A stretch of 64,000 nucleotides of DNA from Bradyrhizobium huanghuaihaiense (GCF_007830635.1 NZ_VLLA01000018.1:124001-188000); one strand, 5' to 3'; positions 8,368 through 16,939 are shown, numbered from the stretch's first letter. A program made the numbers and translations. The notes: generated by a model not told the origin, from the letters alone.

Positions 8368-8455
8368 CGTAGGATGGGTAGAGCGAAGCGAAACCCATCA
8401 GCGTCGCTCGGTGACGAAACATGATGGGTTTCGCAAGTGCTCTACCCATCCTACG
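8368..8455. repeat. Intergenic imperfect palindrome, family C copy 1
   Basis: CGTAGGATGGGTAGAGC at the left is mirrored by GCTCTACCCATCCTACG at the right, with inner arms GAAACCCATCA and TGATGGGTTTCG. Related copies lie at 9291-9376 and 11555-11634, so three copies occur within about 3.3 kb. Confidence 0.82.
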
Positions 8456-8488
8456 GGCTGAACCGTCGCGGGCATTGCCGCGCACGCG

Positions 8489-8821
8489 TCACATGGAGCG
8501 CCACGATAGCTCGAACGTTCCGTTCGCGCCTGGTTCAAAAGGCTCGACTGTGACAACGGCGCTTGGATTGAGAGGCCCATAGATGTGCGGGTAAAGCTTA
8601 CCGTTCCCTGCATCCTCGTACCGAATGGGCGACGTCACGCGATCGGGATCGATGACCAGCAAAACGAGACCGCGTTGCCCACGAAACAGATAATTGGCGA
8701 CTTCAACGACTTGATCGGACGTTGAACAATGGATGAAGCCCTCGGTGTCGAACGACGGAGAGCGGTATTCGCTACCCTTCGCTACGTCCCATAGTGTGGG
8801 TGAGCAGATGTGAAAGATCAT
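8489..8821 (-). CDS. DUF952 domain-containing protein
   Basis: A 110-residue protein beginning MIFHICSPTLWDVAK, with GFIHCSTSDQV in the middle and LYPHIYGPLNPSAVV near the end. These are the signature blocks of DUF952, a family of small proteins with conserved histidines and no established function. It is full length for the family. I chose the ATG at 8821 because the family signature starts exactly there, although the frame is open for 14 more codons. Confidence 0.88.
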   Translation of the reverse strand: MIFHICSPTLWDVAKGSEYRSPSFDTEGFIHCSTSDQVVEVANYLFRGQRGLVLLVIDPDRVTSPIRYEDAGNGKLYPHIYGPLNPSAVVTVEPFEPGANGTFELSWRSM

Positions 8822-9079
8822 GAGCGTTGCATTCCCGCAATTCGACGCACCCCCGCACCACAACCTAGAATAAATTTAGCGCACCAGCGAAGCAAGAAGT
8901 TGCAGCGCATCGACACGCCCGAACCGTGCCCCCCCTTACCGACATTCGAGCTGCGTCGCTCAAGGCCTGCCCCATTGCGGACCATACGTTGGCGAGCTTT
9001 TCGAGAAGATACAGTCGCACTGTCCGTTTGCCCTCCATAGTGATAATCTCATGTCTCGCGGTCTGTCCGGGAGGACACA

Positions 9080-9283
9080 ATGGGATGGTTTGACGGGCTG
9101 TTTGGAAGGACGTCGGCGCCTACGACCCCACTCTTTGCGAGATTCAGGCGGAAGTCACGGGCCCCGACTGATCCTGACCTTCTGAGGATTGCCAAGGACC
9201 GAAAAGGGCATGTCTCGAAGAGAGCCGTGAGAGATGAATATAATCGGCTGCTCCTGGAGAAGTACGCGCACGACAAGTCGTGA
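9080..9283 (+). CDS. Small basic hypothetical protein
   Basis: A 67-residue protein (MGWFDGLFGRTSAPTTP at the start) with a short hydrophobic N-terminus and a basic middle (FARFRRKSRAP). A strong GGGAGGA sits 6 nt before the ATG. I do not recognise a family. The tail EYNRLLLEKYAHDKS suggests a short helix. It is flanked by a family C repeat immediately downstream. The 258 nt upstream (8822-9079) show nothing convincing. Confidence 0.6.
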   Translation: MGWFDGLFGRTSAPTTPLFARFRRKSRAPTDPDLLRIAKDRKGHVSKRAVRDEYNRLLLEKYAHDKS

Positions 9284-9290
9284 CTCCCAG

Positions 9291-9376
9291 CTCGCAGGAC
9301 GGGCCGAGCAAAGCGAATCCCATCAGCGTCTCGCTCGAAACATGATGGGTTTCGCAAGTGCTCTACCCATCCTACG
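9291..9376. repeat. Intergenic imperfect palindrome, family C copy 2
   Basis: The degraded left arm CTCGCAGGACGGGCCGAGC pairs with the intact right arm GCTCTACCCATCCTACG; the inner arm GATGGGTTTCGCAAGTGCTC is nearly identical to copy 1. It lies between the convergent small gene and the cNMP-domain gene. Confidence 0.78.
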
Positions 9377-9381
9377 CACGG

Positions 9382-9858
9382 TCAATTGCCGTCGCCCACC
9401 TGATGTGCGGCGAAGCGATCGTCGGAGCGGCGCAGCCGTCGGCACAGCTCGCGATTGATGTTCTGCAGGACGATCACATAGGCGTGGATATCGGCCTTGT
9501 AGCAGGCGTAGAGCTTTCGGGCCGTCAGCTCGTACAGCACGGTCGGGCTCTCCGTGACCACCGTGGCCGAGCGATTTTGCATTTCGATCAGCGTCATCTC
9601 ACCGAAGAAATCACCCGGCGCCAGACGGGAAATCGGGACGACGCTCCCTGAATTCGTGCGTTTGCTCACCGCCAGCCGTCCGGACTTGACGATGAACATC
9701 GAGCGTCCCGGCTCGCCCTCGGCCACGACGGTTGCTCCGGCATCGAAGCGGCACTCGACCAGCATCGAGATCAGGAGGTCGAGGCTCGGATCCGGAAGAC
9801 CGCCGAAGAACGGCGTCGCCAGCAGGAACGCTTTCAGATCGGGGGCCGTGACAGTCAT
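9382..9858 (-). CDS. Stand-alone cyclic nucleotide-binding domain protein
   Basis: A 158-residue protein consisting of one cNMP-binding domain (about residues 10-130). The phosphate-binding cassette reads FGEMTLIEMQNRSATVV, keeping the Glu and Arg that contact cyclic nucleotides. No helix-turn-helix follows, so this is not a Crp-type regulator. The C-terminus is helical (NINRELCRRLRRSDDRF). It might act as a regulatory subunit or sensor; the partner is unknown. Confidence 0.83.
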   Translation of the reverse strand: MTVTAPDLKAFLLATPFFGGLPDPSLDLLISMLVECRFDAGATVVAEGEPGRSMFIVKSGRLAVSKRTNSGSVVPISRLAPGDFFGEMTLIEMQNRSATVVTESPTVLYELTARKLYACYKADIHAYVIVLQNINRELCRRLRRSDDRFAAHQVGDGN

Positions 9859-9940
9859 CGCGCGAGGATACGCCCCGTCGCTACTTGCGGCAAGCAGAGC
9901 AGATTGGCGCTGACAGCGCCCGGCATTGCTTGAAAGTCGC

Positions 9941-10027
9941 GGAGCCCGGATGGAGCGTGAGCGTAATCCTGGATCATCGGCCGCGAACGCAATCGTCCCG
10001 GATTGCGCTTCGCTCCATCCGGGCTAC
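9941..10027. repeat. Intergenic imperfect palindrome, family B copy 2
   Basis: GGAGCCCGGATGGAGCG at the left pairs with CGCTTCGCTCCATCCGGGCT at the right. This copy abuts the end of the truncated methyltransferase gene (10073-10165). Confidence 0.78.
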
Positions 10028-10072
10028 GAACTATCCGGGCCGGCGCCCCGTGATCGCGTGTGCGCGCGCAAA

Positions 10073-10165
10073 TCAAAGGAATATCTCGCCGGCGGACCGG
10101 CTCCAGATTCCCATCATCTGCTCGTAGGCGGCACCGTCGTCGAAGTGAATTGTCTGCTCTGGCAT
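10073..10165 (-). pseudogene. Truncated SAM-methyltransferase N-terminus
   Basis: A 30-codon frame with a good ribosome site (GGGAGGA before the ATG at 10165) encodes MPEQTIHFDDGAAYEQMMG then IWSRSAGEIFL and stops. The FDDGAAYE..MG.WSR..GEIFL pattern is the usual start of a family of class I SAM-dependent methyltransferases of about 270 residues, where the chain continues DWL before the SAM-binding loop. Here a stop follows GEIFL, and no continuation is visible before the family B repeat. I read it as the remnant of a deleted gene; a translated 30-residue peptide cannot be ruled out. Confidence 0.6.
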
Positions 10166-10262
10166 GTCGAGATCCTCCCGGCCCGATGACGACCCTTCGC
10201 GCGCCATTCTGCGCACAAAGGAGGAAAGCGGGAAAGTCTCGGATGTGACCCGGTCGGCGCGG

Positions 10263-10901
10263 TCACTGCCGCGCAATGCTCTCTCCGCGCAGCGCCCTTC
10301 GCTTTCGCCACACCTGGAGGTCAATCATGACTTTCACGGTCGCCGCGAGGACGAGCGCGCACAGCGCCGCCTTCGAGATCGTCTCCATCGTGCCCTCGAT
10401 CAGCAGGCAATGAACGACGCTGCCTGCGACGATGACGATCGCGAGCGGCATATGGACGAAGCGCCAGGTTCGCGGCCGCAATCCCAGGCGCCGACGCAGC
10501 AGCGCCAGCAGCGCAACGATGAAGATCGCCCACATGGCGGTCACGCCAAAGGGGGAGAACGGCGTCGGCGATGTGTAGGACAGGGCATCGATCATATCGG
10601 GTGGGCTGGTGATCCAGAGGCCGGCGACATGGATCACGATCGCAAGGGCCAGCGCGCCGCCGATCCAGTGATGGACGCGCCGTCCGCGATAGGCCGACAA
10701 TCCCGGCAGGTAGCCGCCGATCAGTAGCGGCTGAACCAGCACGAGGCCGAGGGCAACGATGCCGGCAAATCCGGCGAGGATGTAAATTGGACCGCGCCAT
10801 GCGAGCTGCTCGCTTGCCGCAGCAAGCGCGATCGGCACGCCGACGGCCAAGGCAAGAGCGGCCCAGATCAGGATCACCCGGGCCAATTTCCACCGCGTCA
10901 T
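10263..10901 (-). CDS. Ferric reductase-like transmembrane haem protein
   Basis: A 212-residue protein with about six transmembrane helices. Histidines in RVHHWIGG, VIHVAGLW, RFVHMPLA and SVVHCLL are spaced as haem ligands in the ferric-reductase-like/MsrQ transmembrane domain. It lacks the cytoplasmic FAD/NAD(P)H module, so it would pass electrons within the membrane rather than reduce iron by itself. It lies 12 nt downstream of the Tat-exported intradiol-like protein gene, suggesting that the pair works together across the inner membrane. Confidence 0.8.
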   Translation of the reverse strand: MTRWKLARVILIWAALALAVGVPIALAAASEQLAWRGPIYILAGFAGIVALGLVLVQPLLIGGYLPGLSAYRGRRVHHWIGGALALAIVIHVAGLWITSPPDMIDALSYTSPTPFSPFGVTAMWAIFIVALLALLRRRLGLRPRTWRFVHMPLAIVIVAGSVVHCLLIEGTMETISKAALCALVLAATVKVMIDLQVWRKRRALRGESIARQ

Positions 10902-10913
10902 TCGCTGGCCCGG

Positions 10914-11417
10914 TCAGGCCGGCTGCAGGACGAAGTGCGCCTCGAGGCTGGTCTCCTTCGCGCTCCGCATCACCGGGCGCAGGAAGACGGTCTTGAACTC
11001 ACCGCTGTCGTAGGCGAGGTGACCATGCGGCTGGCCGAAGATCGGAATGATCTGCGGCATCTCGAGCCGGAACTTGCCGTCCTTGTCGGTGAGCGTGGCG
11101 CCGTGACTCTGCGGCTCGTGCTCCTGACCTTCGACCGTATGCGCCCAGATCTGGATGCGCTGTCCGGCCAGCGGCGCGCCGTCGCCGGCGCGCCGCACGG
11201 TGCCGCTCATCCAGAAGCCGCCCTTGCCGATCCGGTCCACGATCGCCGCGCCCTTGCGGTAGTTGTTCGCCCCGCCCGACATCGACTCGGTCGGCACGAG
11301 GCCGTCCGCGCGGGCGGGCAGCAGGAGCCCGGGCACGCCTGCGGCCAGAATTCCGGTTGCAAGAACGGAGCCGCCGGCGGCGAGGAGGTTGCGGCGATTG
11401 AGTACGACAACGGTCAT
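10914..11417 (-). CDS. Tat-exported intradiol dioxygenase-like beta-sandwich protein
   Basis: A 167-residue protein. The N-terminus has a twin-arginine-type signal (LNRRNLLAAGGSVLATG) followed by a hydrophobic stretch and an Ala-rich cleavage region near residue 38. The mature part resembles the catalytic beta-sandwich of intradiol ring-cleavage dioxygenases: GTVRRAGDGAPLAGQRIQIW, then TDKDGKFRLEMPQ and QPHGHLAYD. The usual first tyrosine iron ligand after the IW strand is not obvious; histidines (HEPQSHG) occupy that zone, so activity may differ. AGGAGGAA lies before the ATG. It is first of a two-gene unit with the haem membrane protein. Confidence 0.75.
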   Translation of the reverse strand: MTVVVLNRRNLLAAGGSVLATGILAAGVPGLLLPARADGLVPTESMSGGANNYRKGAAIVDRIGKGGFWMSGTVRRAGDGAPLAGQRIQIWAHTVEGQEHEPQSHGATLTDKDGKFRLEMPQIIPIFGQPHGHLAYDSGEFKTVFLRPVMRSAKETSLEAHFVLQPA

Positions 11418-11554
11418 GTCAGTTCCTCCTGGCGGCCGTGCAATGGCTCCGCCAAGGGTACAACAACAGGTGCAAAACGCCCAGTTGGGACAAAGGACGC
11501 AACAGGTCGCAATAACAGTGTTGTGAACGGGCGTGCGGGCCGCTCAGACAGCTT

Positions 11555-11634
11555 CGTAGGACGGGTAGAGCGAAGCGAAACAGCTTTGCTCGATGAAACA
11601 TGATGGGTTTCGCAAATGCTCTACCCATCCTACG
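11555..11634. repeat. Intergenic imperfect palindrome, family C copy 3
   Basis: CGTAGGACGGGTAGAGC at the left and GCTCTACCCATCCTACG at the right, with the shared inner ATGATGGGTTTCGCAAATGC. It lies between the intradiol-like gene and a small coiled-coil protein gene. Confidence 0.8.
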
Positions 11635-11640
11635 CGCTAT

Positions 11641-11814
11641 TCAGCTGCGCTTGCCCTGTCGTTCAAGGCGGAGCCTTTGTGCTCTCATGCGTTTGATCTC
11701 TTCATTGAGAGCGTCGGTTTTCTCATCGAGGCGTGAATTCTCTGATTTCGGCTCGTCGCGCTGACGTATCTTTTCGAGCGCTTTCTCAACCGAGAGCTTG
11801 GTCGGATCGGCCAT
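11641..11814 (-). CDS. Small coiled-coil hypothetical protein
   Basis: A 57-residue, highly charged, helical protein (MADPTKLSVEKALEKIRQRD at the start, LNEEIKRMRAQRLRLERQ near the end) with heptad-like spacing, hence probably a short coiled coil. GGAGAGG precedes the ATG at 11814. I know no function. The gap to the next gene (11815-12064, 250 nt) contains nothing I can support. Confidence 0.62.
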   Translation of the reverse strand: MADPTKLSVEKALEKIRQRDEPKSENSRLDEKTDALNEEIKRMRAQRLRLERQGKRS

Positions 11815-12064
11815 GATACCTCTCCAGAAGGACATCGAAGCAACCAATGTTGGAAAGCCTGGTTTCGAATGTTGACGTAAGTCAAGCCCACGCTGAAAGC
11901 CCGCTGGGTCAAAAACGTTGTCTGGGCGGTTCGCCGGTCACCCGCGACAATTTCGAATGGCACAATTGCGCCCGTGTTGAACCGACACCGCAACGCTAAC
12001 ATTCGGGCCGGACGGTATTACATATGGAGGCCCGGCGCGTTGCGCCCTTCACCGGTATCCTCGC

Positions 12065-13072
12065 ATGATCCCCTTCTCCGTGCTCGACCTCGCTCCCATC
12101 CGTCAGGGCGGCGATGCGTCGCAGGCGTTTCGCAACTCGCTTGATCTCGCCCAACACGCGGAGAAATGGGGCTTCAAGCGCTTCTGGCTGGCCGAGCATC
12201 ACAACATGACGGGCATCGCGAGTGCGGCGACGTCGGTGGTGATCGGGCACGTCGCGGGCGGGACGAAGACCATCCGCGTCGGATCCGGCGGGATCATGCT
12301 GCCGAACCATTCGCCGTTGGTCATCGCCGAGCAGTTCGGCACGCTGGAGTCGCTCTATCCCGGACGGATCGATCTCGGGCTCGGGCGGGCGCCGGGCACG
12401 GACCAGTTCACCGCGCGAGCGCTGCGACGCGACCTCGCCACCACGTCCGAGAACTTTCCGCATGACGTGCTGGAATTGCAGGCGCTGCTCGGCGATGTGC
12501 AGCCGAACCAGGCGATCCGCGCCGTGCCCGGCATGGGGACCAAGGTGCCGCTGTGGATCCTGGGCTCGAGCACCTTTGGCGCGCAGCTTGCGGCCATGCT
12601 CGGCCTGCCCTTCGCGTTCGCCTCGCATTTCGCGCCGCAGATGATGATGCCGGCGCTGCGCGAATATCGCGCGCGCTTCGAGCCCTCAGTGCAGCTCGAC
12701 AAGCCCTATGCGATGGTCGGCGTCAACGTGTTCGCCGCGAACACCGATGCGGAAGCGCAGCGGATGTTCTCCTCGCTGCAGCAGCAGTTCATCAACTTGC
12801 GCCGCGGCACGCCCGGTCCGCTGCCGCCACCGGTGGACGACATGGACGCGCTGTGGTCGCCGGCCGAGAAGGCCGGCGTCGGCCAGTCGCTGTCCTGCTC
12901 CGCGGTCGGCTCGCCCAGCGTCGTCGAAGAGAAGCTGAAGGCACTGATCCTTGAGACCGGCGCGGACGAATTGATGACGACGGGGCAGATCTACGACCAC
13001 GCCGCGCGGCTGCGCTCGTTCGAGATCGCAGCCGAGGTGCGCGACCGCCTGGCGGCGTCGCCCAATCGCTGA
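12065..13072 (+). CDS. LLM class flavin-dependent oxidoreductase
   Basis: A 335-residue luciferase-like monooxygenase-fold protein. Signature blocks are MIPFSVLDLAPIRQGG, WLAEHHNMTGIASAAT, GGIMLPNHSPLVIAEQFGTL and YPGRIDLGLGRAPGTD, with a C-terminal TTGQIYDHAARLRSF. This matches the MsnO8-type LLM oxidoreductases of about 330 residues, which use reduced FMN supplied by a reductase. The substrate is unknown. It stands between two unrelated small operons. Confidence 0.9.
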   Translation: MIPFSVLDLAPIRQGGDASQAFRNSLDLAQHAEKWGFKRFWLAEHHNMTGIASAATSVVIGHVAGGTKTIRVGSGGIMLPNHSPLVIAEQFGTLESLYPGRIDLGLGRAPGTDQFTARALRRDLATTSENFPHDVLELQALLGDVQPNQAIRAVPGMGTKVPLWILGSSTFGAQLAAMLGLPFAFASHFAPQMMMPALREYRARFEPSVQLDKPYAMVGVNVFAANTDAEAQRMFSSLQQQFINLRRGTPGPLPPPVDDMDALWSPAEKAGVGQSLSCSAVGSPSVVEEKLKALILETGADELMTTGQIYDHAARLRSFEIAAEVRDRLAASPNR

Positions 13073-13182
13073 ACCAGGCTGGAACATGCGTGAGATTGCA
13101 GGCCCCGCAATGCTGTCCTAAACTCGGGACATAGAAGGGTAGTGTCGCGCCGATCCCTCAAGGCCCGATCGGAGGATCGACG

Positions 13183-13911
13183 ATGGATGTGATCCGCAGC
13201 CGCGCATTCGAGTTCATCGAGACCGTCGAAAGGCTGTCCGACACCGCGAGTGTCCTGGACGCAATGGGACGCATGCTCGGCCAGTACGGCCCCGACCAGT
13301 TCTGCTGCGCCTATGTCGCCCCGCTCTCGACCGAAGTCCCGCGCGAGGCCGTTCTCGCCCATCGGCTGCCGCCCGGCTTTCTGGACATGTATTCCACCGA
13401 GCAGTTCGTCTGGGACGATCCGGCGCTGCGCTACTGCAAGACGACGCTGCGCCCGTTCCGATGGTTCAGGGAAGCGCCGTTCGATCCGACCCGGGAGCCG
13501 CGCGCGGTCGAACTGGTCCGCCGCGCCCGCGACTTCGGGCTGCGCGACGGCGTGATGGTCCCTATCGCTTCACCCGCCAACCGCATCGGTCAGGTGTTCT
13601 TCGGCGGCCGCGAAATCGATCTGCCGGAGCGTGATTTGCCGGCTCTGCATCTCATGGCACTTTATGCCTTCGACCGCGCGCTGGCACTGCGCGGCCGGCC
13701 CGAGGCACGAACACTCGCGCTGTCAATGCGTGAGTGCGAGGTGCTGACGCTGGCCGCGATCGGGCGATCCACCGAGGAGATTGCCGACGCCTTGACGATC
13801 TCGGCGCGCACCGTGAAGGCGCACGTCAAGAGCTGCTGCAAGAAGCTCGGCGCGACCACCCGCACGCAGGCCGTGATGATCGCCATGCGCGACCGGATCA
13901 TCTCGCCCTGA
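13183..13911 (+). CDS. LuxR family regulator with autoinducer-binding domain
   Basis: A 242-residue regulator. Residues about 15-160 form an acyl-homoserine-lactone-type binding domain, including the WDDPALRYC block and a central WFREAPFDP. Residues about 175-235 form the LuxR helix-turn-helix (ALSMRECEVLTLAAIGRSTEE, then TVKAHVKSCCKKLGA). No luxI-type synthase lies in the window, so this is a solo (orphan) receptor that may sense signals of other cells or a plant compound. Its convergent neighbour is a tannase-family gene only 5 nt away. Confidence 0.85.
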   Translation: MDVIRSRAFEFIETVERLSDTASVLDAMGRMLGQYGPDQFCCAYVAPLSTEVPREAVLAHRLPPGFLDMYSTEQFVWDDPALRYCKTTLRPFRWFREAPFDPTREPRAVELVRRARDFGLRDGVMVPIASPANRIGQVFFGGREIDLPERDLPALHLMALYAFDRALALRGRPEARTLALSMRECEVLTLAAIGRSTEEIADALTISARTVKAHVKSCCKKLGATTRTQAVMIAMRDRIISP

Positions 13912-13916
13912 TCGCG

Positions 13917-15605
13917 CTACGGGGCGGTGCAGACGAAGCTCTCGGCCGTCTCGATGCTGCCGCTGCCGAGATAGCGAGCCTGGCGGGGATAGGGGCACAA
14001 CGGCCGGCTGCGTCCCGGCCAGGGCGTCGTCGCGCCGGCGCGCGCCTCGATGCGCTCCGGCGCGCGGCCCTGCTCGACCCAGGCCACCAGCGGGGTCAGC
14101 ACGTCGAAGCCGTCGGTGGCAGGGCCTCCCGAGCAATGGTTCATGCCGGGCACGAGGAAGAGGCGGGCGAATTCGGCCGTCTCCTTCTCTCCGCCCGCAG
14201 CATTGGTGAGCCGCTTGTACCAGTCCAGCGTATCCAGCGCCGAGAACGTGGGATCGCTGACGCCGTGATAGAGCAGCAGCTTGCCGCGTCGCTGACGGAA
14301 CGCGGAGAGATCGACTGAATTTGCGGAGATCGTCTGCACGGAGGATTCCGGCATCGCAGCACTCGTGCCGAAAATCCCGGCATGGGCCGCCGTGACATCC
14401 ACAGTGCGGTAGAAGTCGTAAACGGCCTCCGCTTCACTCGCCAGCGGCGAATGGGGCGGGGTCATGTAGAGATATGCCAGGGTCGCGCCAAAGGACACGT
14501 TGAAGGCGTTGACGCGGCTGTCGGGCGCGGTGCCCAGAATCCAGCGCCGCCATCCCTCCGTGGCAATTCCGGAGTCGTATGGATAGGGCGCGTAGATCCG
14601 GCGGCCTTGTGCCGTGGTCGGCCCCTCGAAATAGTTTTCGAGCGCTGCGACCTGGGCGCCGGAGAGACAGCTCGCGGTCTTCTCGGCGGGACATTGCAGC
14701 GTGCGCGGCGAAAAGCGACAGGCGGGCACATTGTCGATGATGCCGTCGGCAAGTCCGTCGGCTTCATCGCAGGACTGAACGACCGCCTTGGAGAGCAATT
14801 CCATATCCGCCCTCGACAGCGCCTCCGCCAGAATGGGGCGGCCATCCGGAGCTTTCGGCGCAATCGCCGCGAAGCCTTGCGTCGAGGCGGCTCCTGCAAG
14901 TCCCTTCTCCGGCATTCGAAAAGCCGGGGCACCGGCGGCGACCCCATCGAAGTGCTCCGGGAAGCGCTGCGTGAGCGCCATTCCGTGCCGCCCTCCGTTG
15001 GAGCAGCCCAGAAAATAAGAGTATGTCGGCAAGCGGCCGTAATAGGCCTGGATGAATTGCCTGGCCCGCCGCGTCACGACATCGTCGGCGCGATAGCCGA
15101 AATCGATCCGCGCCTGCGGGTCGAGGCCGAAGCTGGCGCCGCCGAGCGGGCCCGGCGCATTACTGTGCCCGGCATCGGTCGTGACCGTCGCGTATCCCTG
15201 GTTGAGCGCACTCGGCTGTCCGCCGCCGGGCAGCGCATCTCCGTTGCCGAGAACGCCGTCAGTGCCTCCCTGCCCCTGGAACACGAAGCGGCCGTTCCAC
15301 GCCTCCGGCAATCTGAGATGCAGGCCGATGGCGAATTTCTGGCCGTCGACGCCGGTGCGCTCGTCCAGATAGGCGATCACTTCGCAATGCGCGGGCAGTC
15401 CACCGGCAGCCGGACGCGGCTGAGCCTCGCTGACACGCATCGCCGGACCAGCCTCCGACTGGAGCCGATCACATGCGATCACGGGCGAGATGGTGTCGCT
15501 GCCGGCGGCCGCGGTCCCGGCGGAGACAATGGCTCCGATGAGGGCAAGCGCCGCACACGGCCAAAACTGGCGGTGCAGCCTTCGTCGTGCCGAGACCCTC
15601 AACAT
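13917..15605 (-). CDS. Tannase/feruloyl esterase family protein (complete CS-D-HC motif)
   Basis: A 562-residue exported esterase. The N-terminus is basic then hydrophobic (FWPCAALALIGAIVSAG), a signal peptide. The catalytic Ser is in FLGCSNGGRHG and the His in PGMNHCSGG, so both cysteines of the CS-D-HC motif are present; the likely Asp is in HGVSDPTFS. The Ca-binding-type segment DEADGLADGIIDN follows the lid. The family hydrolyses esters of gallic or ferulic acid and similar plant phenolics. A second, divergent member is at 51727-53388. Confidence 0.88.
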   Translation of the reverse strand: MLRVSARRRLHRQFWPCAALALIGAIVSAGTAAAGSDTISPVIACDRLQSEAGPAMRVSEAQPRPAAGGLPAHCEVIAYLDERTGVDGQKFAIGLHLRLPEAWNGRFVFQGQGGTDGVLGNGDALPGGGQPSALNQGYATVTTDAGHSNAPGPLGGASFGLDPQARIDFGYRADDVVTRRARQFIQAYYGRLPTYSYFLGCSNGGRHGMALTQRFPEHFDGVAAGAPAFRMPEKGLAGAASTQGFAAIAPKAPDGRPILAEALSRADMELLSKAVVQSCDEADGLADGIIDNVPACRFSPRTLQCPAEKTASCLSGAQVAALENYFEGPTTAQGRRIYAPYPYDSGIATEGWRRWILGTAPDSRVNAFNVSFGATLAYLYMTPPHSPLASEAEAVYDFYRTVDVTAAHAGIFGTSAAMPESSVQTISANSVDLSAFRQRRGKLLLYHGVSDPTFSALDTLDWYKRLTNAAGGEKETAEFARLFLVPGMNHCSGGPATDGFDVLTPLVAWVEQGRAPERIEARAGATTPWPGRSRPLCPYPRQARYLGSGSIETAESFVCTAP

Positions 15606-15630
15606 GCGCCTCCGATCGTGAACGCCCCGA

Positions 15631-16506
15631 CTAGTCCGGAAAGCCGAACAGCTTGGCAGGATTGTGCACCAGGATCTTTTCCAGCTCGGCCTGGTCGGGC
15701 GCGTAGCGGTACATCAGCTCGAGCAGATCGGCATCGTTCGGCGGCTGCTTGACGGAGACCGGGTGCGGCCAGTCGCTGGCCCAGACGCAGCGATCGGGGG
15801 CGGCCTCGATATAGGCGCGCGCGATCGGGATCACGTCGTCATAGGGTGCGCCGGCCTTCGAGGTCTTCTCGCCGAGCGACAGCATGACCCAGAAATTGCC
15901 CTTGGCCAGCAGCTCCAGCATCTTGCGCAGATTCGGATCGTTCCTGCCGGCCTCGGGGTCGGGGCGCGCCATGTGGTCGATCAGCACGGGGACGTCGAGG
16001 TTCTCGTACTTGGCGACGCTCGACATGATGCCGTCCTTCTCCGGCTGGATCTTGACGTACCAGCCGAGCTCGCGGATGCGCGCGATGGCGCGGGCGAAGT
16101 CGGCATCCGAGAGCACGGCGCCAAGCTCCTGACGGAAGCTGAAACGCGCGCCGCGCACGCCGGCATCATGCAGCTTGGAAAGATAGGAGTCGCTCGCCTC
16201 GGCGAACACCAGCGCATTGGCGCAGCCGCGATAGTTCGGGCCCATCGCGGCGAGGCCGTCGAGCACCACGGCATGGTCGGCGCCGTAGGTCGTGGTCTGC
16301 ACGATGATGCCGCGCTCGATGCCGAGCGTCTTGTGCACGCGCAGCGCCGCTTCCCAGGTCGCGGTCGGCATCCGATAGGCGGCGCCGGGGCGCTCCGGAT
16401 ATTTGTCGATCGGCCCCAGCACGTGGAACTGGCTGTCGATGGTCTTTGGCGGCGGCGCCTTCACCGGGCGGCGCGGATTGGGATCGAACGGCAGATAGGT
16501 CGGCAT
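15631..16506 (-). CDS. Amidohydrolase family protein (LigI-like TIM barrel)
   Basis: A 291-residue metal-dependent hydrolase. FHVLGPIDKYPER near residue 30, VLIDHMARPD near 175 and WASDWPHP near 245 match the 2-pyrone-4,6-dicarboxylate lactonase-like (COG3618) branch, although the first motif reads SQFH rather than the usual DxHxH. I chose the ATG at 16506 because AGGAG lies 8 nt upstream. It is the last gene of the catabolic operon that begins with the Bug receptor at 20248. A lactone or amide bond in the operon's substrate is the likely target. Confidence 0.84.
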   Translation of the reverse strand: MPTYLPFDPNPRRPVKAPPPKTIDSQFHVLGPIDKYPERPGAAYRMPTATWEAALRVHKTLGIERGIIVQTTTYGADHAVVLDGLAAMGPNYRGCANALVFAEASDSYLSKLHDAGVRGARFSFRQELGAVLSDADFARAIARIRELGWYVKIQPEKDGIMSSVAKYENLDVPVLIDHMARPDPEAGRNDPNLRKMLELLAKGNFWVMLSLGEKTSKAGAPYDDVIPIARAYIEAAPDRCVWASDWPHPVSVKQPPNDADLLELMYRYAPDQAELEKILVHNPAKLFGFPD

Positions 16507-16518
16507 GCGCAAAACTCC

Positions 16519-16914
16519 TCAGTCGATCACGGCGGTGAAGTCGCACTGCACCAGCGCGCCGCCATCCATGTTGTCCATCGGCAGCGCGTGGCGCGCCGGG
16601 CGCGAATGCTCGTCCGGAAACATCTTCAGCCACTCGACATTGACCGGGCCGCGCTGCGAGCGGTCCTTCAGCCACACCGTCATCTTGATGATGTCGTCGG
16701 TGGTGCCGCCGGCGGCTTCCACCGTTGCCTTCATATGCGCGAACATGTTGGCGCATTGGGCGTCGAGGCTCTCGGGCATCGCATTGGTCGCGGGGTCGCG
16801 GCCGAGGATGACGCCCGACATCACGAGATTGCCGATGCGGCAGGCGTTCGGAATCGGATTGACGTGCTTGAAGCCGCCGATATGGATGCTCTTGCGCCGC
16901 GTGTGACCCGTCAT
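16519..16914 (-). CDS. RidA family protein
   Basis: A 131-residue YjgF/RidA protein. Blocks GNLVMSGVILGRDPAT, QCANMFAHMKATVEAAGGT and DDIIKMTVWLKDR are typical. RidA-fold enzymes deaminate enamines/imines; some act as 2-aminomuconate deaminases in aromatic catabolism, which would fit the hydratase and FAH neighbours. GGGAG precedes the ATG at 16914. It lies 12 nt upstream of the amidohydrolase gene. Confidence 0.88.
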   Translation of the reverse strand: MTGHTRRKSIHIGGFKHVNPIPNACRIGNLVMSGVILGRDPATNAMPESLDAQCANMFAHMKATVEAAGGTTDDIIKMTVWLKDRSQRGPVNVEWLKMFPDEHSRPARHALPMDNMDGGALVQCDFTAVID

Positions 16915-16939
16915 GGTGCGCTCCCTGCTTGTTGTTGCT

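Noticed and set aside
8865..9080. Minus-strand frame with a plausible helical start (MEGKRTVRLYLLEKLANVWS)
   Set aside because: No good ribosome site, and the second half becomes Cys/Arg-rich shadow-like sequence. At most a gene fragment.
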